64,000 bases of DNA from Stenotrophomonas indicatrix (GTDB taxonomy: Bacteria; Pseudomonadota; Gammaproteobacteria; Xanthomonadales; Xanthomonadaceae). A program made the position numbers and the translations under genes. The notes beneath the pieces were generated by a model. The model made no database searches. It worked only from the letters and a program-made list of their open reading frames with translations, and had not been told where the DNA came from. Position 1 is the first letter of the stretch. Every line of letters starts with the position of its first letter. Of the stretch, positions 59,901-64,000 are shown piece by piece. Location of the stretch: NCBI RefSeq assembly GCF_002750975.1, contig NZ_PEJS01000001.1, positions 2,914,001 to 2,978,000 on the forward strand, given 5' to 3'.

Positions 59901-61861
59901 AGGGTGATCTTCAGGCCCTTGGCCGGCTGCGGCTTGCCGGCCGCATCCACGCGCATCAGTTCAAACCGCGCGTTGCCGTTGGAATCAGCGCCGTCGTCCG
60001 GATTGAACAACGGGCGCACGCCGACCAGTGCGGCGGCCGGCCATACCACCCGCTTCAGGGTGCGGGTGACCGTGCGGCCACCGGTTTCATACAGGCTGCC
60101 GGACAGCACCACCGCGATCGGCGCCTTCGCCTTGGTCGCCTCTTCCGGCAACGACACGTCTTCGCGCAGCTGGCCATTGGCCGGCAGCGTGGTGTCGATG
60201 ACATCCTTGGCTTCGCGCGGCAGCTGCAGGGTCGGGTCGCCGAAGAAGTAGCCCGGCAGGCCCTCCACCGGCTTCTGCTCGGCGGCCACCGCCATGCGCG
60301 CGGTGAAGCGGTTGCCGTCGGCCGGGGCACCGTACAGATAGGCGCCGTTGGCCTGCAGACGCAGGTCTTCACCCGGCTTCAGCGTCTTCTGCGCGCTGTC
60401 CAGGTCCAGCTTCATGCGCTCGGGCAGGAACTCTTCGATGCGCAGGGTCATGCCCTGGATCGCTTCCTTGCTGGCCGGGTCGGTGCGGAACTCAACCTGC
60501 CAGCGCCCCGTCGGCGCCTCGGCGGGAATGGTCTGCTCGAAGTTGATGTAGCCCTGCTCGCCCGGCTGCACGCGGGTTTCGCGGAAGGTCTTGCCATCGG
60601 GCTGCTTCAGGCGCAGGAACACCGGCTGGCTCTTGATCGGCTTGCCGTCGTTGTCGCGCAGCAGCGCCGACAGGCGCACCGTCTCACCCGGGCGGTACAG
60701 GTCGCGGCCCGACCAGGCATAGACATCGAACCAGGCGTTGTCACGGCCGGCCACGGCGAACTCGCTCAGGTCCAGCGCCGGCTGGTTGAAGGGCAGGAAA
60801 CTGGTGTCCTTGCCGCTGCTTGCCACCAGCACGTGGGTGGCATCCAGGGTGTAGTTCAGCAGCGCATTGCCGTTGCTGTCGGTACTGCCCTTCAGCACCA
60901 CTTCGCCCTTGGCATCGAGCACGCGCAGGTCGATGCCCTTCAGCGATGCACCGTCCTTCAGCGCGGCGGTATGGACGAACAGCTTGTCCTTGTACGCGCG
61001 GGTGTGCAGACCGATGTCGCTGACCGAGAAGAACGCGGTATCGAACTCGCCCTCGTAGTCACCGGTGCGCTTGAGCAGGGCGAAATACAGCCCCGGCTCC
61101 TGCAGTTCCTTGATGTCCTGGGTCGGCAGGTAGGTCAGCACCCGCTCGTTCTGCTTGCCACCCAGGATGAAGCGGTTGACGTAGACCGGTTCGGCCAGCT
61201 TGTTGATCGGGCTGCGCTCGTAGTCGCTGCTCAGTTCCCAGCTGCCGCGGCGACCACCGCGCTGGTACTGGCTGAAGAAGGTCGGCAGATCCTTTTCGCG
61301 CACGCGCAGGAACTCGACATCGACCTCCGGCACATTCACCGACACCACCGGCAGGCCGCGGCTGTCCTTGGCCGGCAGCACGCTGCCCTGCGAGGCGAAA
61401 CCGGCCACCGGCTTCAGCTCGCCGCTGAAGACCTTCTGCTTCAGTTCCTTGCCGAGGCGGCTGCCATCGGCGGCCAGCAGGTCCGGCGAGACCACCAGGC
61501 TGAATTCCTTGCCGGCTTCGACGAAGGGATAGCGCAGGGTCAGGCCGTCATCGGACAGGGTCCAGCTGCTGTCATCGTTGCCGACCTTCTCTTCGAAGCG
61601 CACCAGCTTGTCGAAGTCCTGGGTGCCGACCAGCGGGCGCGAGAACTCCAGCGCCAGCGACAGGCCTTCACTCTTCTGGTCCGGGTAGGCACGCAGCAGG
61701 GTGAACTCCTTCACCTGCTCGGCCTTGGTGGCGATGGCTTCGCCGCTGGCCTTCGGCAGCTGCCCGCTGTCGTTGCGGCAACCGGCCAGGCCCAGCAACA
61801 GCCCTCCTGCCAGCAATGCTGCCGTCCATCCCCACCGCATCCGCCGTGCCGGACCGCTCAT
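56954..61861 (-). CDS. yfhM: Bacterial alpha-2-macroglobulin (YfhM-like) lipoprotein
   Basis: This 1635-residue periplasmic lipoprotein (lipobox LGLAGC near residue 28) resembles ECAM. It has MG-type domains, a bait-like region in the middle and the thioester motif YPYGCAEQTT with Cys1160. The thioester is thought to trap attacking proteases covalently, protecting the periplasm when the outer membrane is damaged, while PBP1C helps repair the wall. AAGGAG seven bases before ATG 61861 supports the start. A 1710-codon open frame on the opposite strand is an antisense shadow. Confidence 0.96.
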   Translation of the reverse strand: MSGPARRMRWGWTAALLAGGLLLGLAGCRNDSGQLPKASGEAIATKAEQVKEFTLLRAYPDQKSEGLSLALEFSRPLVGTQDFDKLVRFEEKVGNDDSSWTLSDDGLTLRYPFVEAGKEFSLVVSPDLLAADGSRLGKELKQKVFSGELKPVAGFASQGSVLPAKDSRGLPVVSVNVPEVDVEFLRVREKDLPTFFSQYQRGGRRGSWELSSDYERSPINKLAEPVYVNRFILGGKQNERVLTYLPTQDIKELQEPGLYFALLKRTGDYEGEFDTAFFSVSDIGLHTRAYKDKLFVHTAALKDGASLKGIDLRVLDAKGEVVLKGSTDSNGNALLNYTLDATHVLVASSGKDTSFLPFNQPALDLSEFAVAGRDNAWFDVYAWSGRDLYRPGETVRLSALLRDNDGKPIKSQPVFLRLKQPDGKTFRETRVQPGEQGYINFEQTIPAEAPTGRWQVEFRTDPASKEAIQGMTLRIEEFLPERMKLDLDSAQKTLKPGEDLRLQANGAYLYGAPADGNRFTARMAVAAEQKPVEGLPGYFFGDPTLQLPREAKDVIDTTLPANGQLREDVSLPEEATKAKAPIAVVLSGSLYETGGRTVTRTLKRVVWPAAALVGVRPLFNPDDGADSNGNARFELMRVDAAGKPQPAKGLKITLVRELRDYHWTFNDNRWDYDFTRRFENKETRTVDAGGSAVAFDFPVEWGEYRVDVFDPSTGLTSRYPFRAGWSWGDDNRGLDARPDKVKLGLDKTGYKAGDTLEVTVTPPHAGKGVLMVETDRMLYVQDIDAKPGATYKIPVTADWERHDVYITALVFRGGSAPSKITPARAVGVVHVPMDRKGRTVAVGLAAPKQMRPEQDLPVTVSAPQLAGKVAHVTVSAVDVGILNITRFPVPDAGAHFFAQRRLGIDAYDIYSRVIESFDGGSGKLKFGGDMALQALPQAKRPTARVQTVDLFSGPVQLDAKGIARIRLKVPDFNGTLRVSALVYSDDQYGKRDVETVVRAPILAEASMPRVLAPGDRSTVTLDVQNFTGKPGQFNVRVDSEGPLSLGEGTRSVQLNADAKTTLSFPLSAREGHSVAKVRVRVDGNGFKADRRYDLPVRAAWPQVLRSQVRTLDPLAAVSLDGSLMDGLMSESVNARLLVSPLPPIPFASALQGALNYPYGCAEQTTSKGYAALILDQATSSMLGADGLDAKTRRERMEGAFGRLASMQVANGNFSMWGDDGYVNPWLTPYIAEFLLDAKDGGFAVPDNVLQKALNRLSEDLLSGGNQFYGQEKRESLKFANQAYSGYVLARVNRAPLGTLRTLYDNERSKAVGGLSLVHLGVALSLQGDAKRGQAALAAGFAKSSSERPSYFGDYGSAVRDDALMIALTHENKLAKPAWDARAVDLGRGLDARRNSGWMWLSTQEQVAIARLGKALAANQKALVAGELVIGGNSEAIGERKLFGRNFDAGQLAAGVRFTPQGQPPMFASIDVAGIPRSAPAPDNSVIGVERSYFGTDGKPWSPRPLKEGEALIVRVTITADSEMPDALLTDLLPAGLEIENLNLGDAKQWADVVVDGITISDRSEAADTKHEEFRDDRYVAALKLSRGSKANVFYLVRAVTPGTYTVPPSLVEDMYRPQLRGVGRSSPTTLTVVQP

Positions 61862-61944
61862 GTCGTCACTCCTTGATCGAGGTGGTCATTATAGGCGCGT
61901 CGCGTCAAGGCGTTGACGCGGATTCGGCAGGAATGCATCGGAAC

Positions 61945-62025
61945 GGTAGCGCCGGGCCATGCCCGGCGGGGTAGCCGCCGACCCCGGTTGGCGTTGGGCC
62001 CATGCCAACCAAGGTTGGCACCTAC
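61945..62025. repeat. SMAG plus GTGCCAACC-type REP pair
   Basis: A whole GTAGCGCCGGGCCATGCC palindrome (61945-61970) is followed by GTAGCCGCCGACC-CC-GGTTGGCG and an inverted GCCAACC-AA-GGTTGGCACC-TACC palindrome (to 62025). It lies upstream of the yfhM gene and just past the prpD stop. Confidence 0.85.
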
Positions 62026-62036
62026 CAAAGTGCCCC

Positions 62037-63497
62037 CTACCCCGGCAGGTACAGGTCCACGTAGTCGGTCACCGGCATCGCCGCCAAGGCCACCGGGTCC
62101 AGCGAGGCGGCCAGGATGCGCTGCTGCTGGGCGGTGGGGAAGCGGTGCGCCAGGTGCCGGCGGAACTTGTCCATCAGCAGCGGGATACCCTCTGCGCGCC
62201 GGCGTGCGTGGCCCAGCGGGTACTCCACCAGCATCTCCGGCAGCGCGCTGCCGTCGTTGAAGCGCACCGTCAGCCCGTTGGCGATGCTGCGCTTGTCCGG
62301 GTCCAGGTAGTCGGCGCTGAGCTGCGGGTCTTCATGGCAGGTCATCTTCGCGCGCAGCGCGTCAATGCGCGGATCGGCCGCCATGTCGTCCTCGTAATCC
62401 TCGGCCACCAGCCGCCCATGCAGCAGTGCGATGGCCACCATGTACTGCACGCAGTGATCGCGGTCGGCCGGGTTGTGCAACGGCCCCTGCTTGTCGATGA
62501 TGCGGATGCAGGCTTCCTGGGTACGGATCGCGATGTGCTCGATGTCCTCGGCCGTTCGCCCCTGCGCGCGCAGCTGCTGGTGCAGGATGATCGCCGCCTC
62601 CACCGCCGTCTGCCCGTGGAATTCGGCCGGGAAACTGATCTTGAACAGCACGTTCTCCATCACGTAGCTGCCGAAGGGGCGGCCGAGGGTCAGCGCCTGG
62701 CCATGCATCGATACCGCCTCGAAGCCCCAGGTCGGTGCACTGAGCACGCTGGGGTAGCCCATCTCGCCGGTGGCGGCCATCAGCGCCAGGCGTACGCCAC
62801 GGCTGGTCGCATCACCGGCTGCCCAGCTTTTGCGCGAACCGGTGTTGGGCGCATGCCGGTAGGTGCGCAGCGCCTGTCCATCCACCCAGGCCAGCGACAC
62901 CGCATTGAGCATGCGCTCGCGGTCCAGACCCAGCATCTGTGCGACGACGGCGGTGGTGGCCACCTTGACCAGCAGCACGTGATCCAGGCCGACCCGGTTG
63001 AAAGAGTTGCGTAACGCCAGCACGCCCTGGATCTCGTGCGCCTTGATCATCGCCAGCAGCACGTCATGCACGGTCGGCGGCGGGCGTCGCAACGCCGCCG
63101 CGTTGCGGCCAAGCCAGTCGGCCACGGCGAGGATGCCACCGAGGTTGTCCGAGGGGTGGCCCCACTCTGCGGCCAGCCAGGTGTCGTTGAAATCCAGCCA
63201 GCGCACCATCGCGCCGATGTTGAAAGCCGCCTGCACCGGATCGAGCACGAAGTTGGTGCCGGGGACGCGCGCGCCGTTGGCCACGCTGATACCCGGCACC
63301 AGCGGGCCCAGCAGCTTGCTGCAGGCGGGGAAGGACAGCGCTTCCAGCCCGCAGCCCAACGTGTCGAGCAGGCAGTGATGCGCGGTCTGGAACGCCAGCG
63401 GCGAGTCGATGCGCGTGTCACGCACGTAGTCGACGATGTCCACCAGCAGCGCATCCCAGGCTGCACGGGCGTTGGATGGGGTGTGGCTGTCGGACAT
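62037..63497 (-). CDS. prpD: 2-methylcitrate dehydratase
   Basis: PrpD dehydrates 2-methylcitrate in propionate breakdown. The 486-residue protein is close to E. coli PrpD (483). MmgE/PrpD-family segments are clear: DFNDTWLAAEWGHPSDNLGG, TYRHAPNTGSRKSWAAGDAT, FPAEFHGQTAVEAA. GAGGAG precedes ATG 63497. prpF lies upstream on the same strand, which fits a prp operon running off the right edge. Species with acnD-prpF often make prpD partly redundant; here both are kept. Confidence 0.95.
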   Translation of the reverse strand: MSDSHTPSNARAAWDALLVDIVDYVRDTRIDSPLAFQTAHHCLLDTLGCGLEALSFPACSKLLGPLVPGISVANGARVPGTNFVLDPVQAAFNIGAMVRWLDFNDTWLAAEWGHPSDNLGGILAVADWLGRNAAALRRPPPTVHDVLLAMIKAHEIQGVLALRNSFNRVGLDHVLLVKVATTAVVAQMLGLDRERMLNAVSLAWVDGQALRTYRHAPNTGSRKSWAAGDATSRGVRLALMAATGEMGYPSVLSAPTWGFEAVSMHGQALTLGRPFGSYVMENVLFKISFPAEFHGQTAVEAAIILHQQLRAQGRTAEDIEHIAIRTQEACIRIIDKQGPLHNPADRDHCVQYMVAIALLHGRLVAEDYEDDMAADPRIDALRAKMTCHEDPQLSADYLDPDKRSIANGLTVRFNDGSALPEMLVEYPLGHARRRAEGIPLLMDKFRRHLAHRFPTAQQQRILAASLDPVALAAMPVTDYVDLYLPG

Positions 63498-63539
63498 TGT
63501 TCGGTCTCCTCGTGGGGTTGCACGCTGCGACAAACCCGG

Positions 63540-63679
63540 TAGTCGCCAACCTTGGTTGGCGCTGGGCCTTACCCGCGCGATGCCGCTTCCATGCCAACCA
63601 AGGTTGGCACCTACCAGAGCAGGTGCAGCGCCACCCGCGCAATGCCGGCGCCATGCCAACCAAGGTTGGCGACTACCAG
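63540..63679. repeat. Three GCCAACC-type REP palindromes between prpF and prpD
   Basis: GTAGTCGCCAACC-TT-GGTTGGCG (about 63540-63562), an inverted GCCAACC-AA-GGTTGGCACC-TACC (about 63595-63615), and another inverted copy ending GGCGACTACC (about 63656-63678) lie between prpF and prpD. All three would be inside the prp transcript. Confidence 0.85.
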
Positions 63680-63683
63680 GCCA

Positions 63684-64000
63684 TCACCCGGCCGGCACGC
63701 GCACCTTGCCTTCCATCAGCACGCGGGCGCTGCGGCTCATGATGGCCTTGGACACCGTCCACTGGCCGTCAACGAGTGCGGCCTGCGCACCCACGCGCAA
63801 CGTGCCCGACGGATGCCCGAAGGTCACGGCCTCGCGCTCGCCGCCGCCAGCAGCACGGTTGACCAGCGTGCCGGGGATCGCCGCGGCGGTACCGATCGCT
63901 ACTGCAGCGGTGCCCATCATCGCGTGGTGCAGCTTGCCCATCGACAGCGCGCGGGCATGCAGATCGATGTCCGCGGCCGGGATCGCCTTGCCGCTGGACG
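63684..64000 (-). CDS. prpF: PrpF, aconitate isomerase-like protein (partial)
   Basis: Only the C-terminal 105 residues are in the window; the frame is open through the right edge. The sequence MGKLHHAMMGTAAVAIGTAA and GGGEREAVTFGHPSGTLRVG is typical of PrpF, which isomerises the product of the AcnD 2-methylcitrate dehydratase to 2-methyl-cis-aconitate. The ATG at 63941 is an internal methionine, not the start. acnD and prpC should lie beyond the edge. Confidence 0.92.
   Translation of the reverse strand, partial: SSGKAIPAADIDLHARALSMGKLHHAMMGTAAVAIGTAAAIPGTLVNRAAGGGEREAVTFGHPSGTLRVGAQAALVDGQWTVSKAIMSRSARVLMEGKVRVPAG

Noticed and set aside
56744..61876. A 1710-codon open frame antisense to the alpha-2-macroglobulin gene.
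   Set aside because: It is a mirror of a GC-rich gene with strong third-position bias. The His/Arg/Ala/Gln-rich translation matches no protein style, and the minus strand encodes a clear YfhM.

Overview
The window looks like chromosome from a Stenotrophomonas species, most likely of the S. maltophilia complex. The protein sequences are of Xanthomonadaceae type, the DNA is very GC-rich with strong third-position GC bias, and the intergenic spaces carry many GTAG-headed palindromes like the SMAG/REP elements described from S. maltophilia. I see no prophage, integrase, transposase, CRISPR array, rRNA or tRNA. Gene content is mostly core housekeeping and envelope functions; the unusual material lies between the genes.

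Layout. 26-6378 (minus strand) carries an envelope-stress and secretion block: rpoE-rseA-mucD, lepA, lepB and a DUF4845 gene. A sigma-E-like promoter precedes rpoE, which suggests autoregulation. 6614-8677 is a FadB/FadJ-like beta-oxidation protein. 8678-9300 is a repeat region holding two facing long hairpins. 9310-15291 holds two pirins, aquaporin Z behind a perfect CRP/Clp-type site, a small secreted protein, and cstA with its small partner gene. 15633-18745 holds an unknown secreted protein, a DUF819 membrane protein and a VOC protein. 18832-25161 is a probable lipid A modification locus: a response regulator and histidine kinase diverge from an ArnT-like glycosyltransferase, a PAP2 phosphatase and an EptA-like phosphoethanolamine transferase.

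25699-34361 contains an ACE-like M2 peptidase lipoprotein, a small conserved protein, a siderophore-interacting reductase, a Bcr/CflA-type efflux protein, gcvP behind a tandem glycine riboswitch, and a VOC protein. 34467-41094 holds an amino-acid permease, a PAS-AraC regulator divergent from katE, a histone-H1-like Lys/Ala-rich protein following katE, an alpha/beta hydrolase, and two small envelope proteins. 41179-45853 has a chemoreceptor with a long linker, an L,D-transpeptidase/M23 peptidase pair and a membrane protein. 45998-49775 is the conserved hflK-hflC-DUF2065-purA cluster. 49928-53807 holds a quinone-oxidoreductase-like protein, a PilH-like regulator, a CbpA-like co-chaperone, a peroxiredoxin and a ferritin-like protein. 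54520-61861 pairs penicillin-binding protein 1C with an alpha-2-macroglobulin lipoprotein. The window closes with prpD and the 3' part of prpF.

The least explained material is a family of modular intergenic elements (four copies, near 8686, 9052, 15310 and 25180). Each has a conserved core of two small hairpins closed by a long outer stem of 22-26 bp. The outer stem differs in sequence from copy to copy but pairs within each copy. The second is a six-unit tandem array (53836-54480, unit about 105 bp) in which each unit joins three different palindromes. All functional statements are read from sequence and family knowledge; no database search was run.
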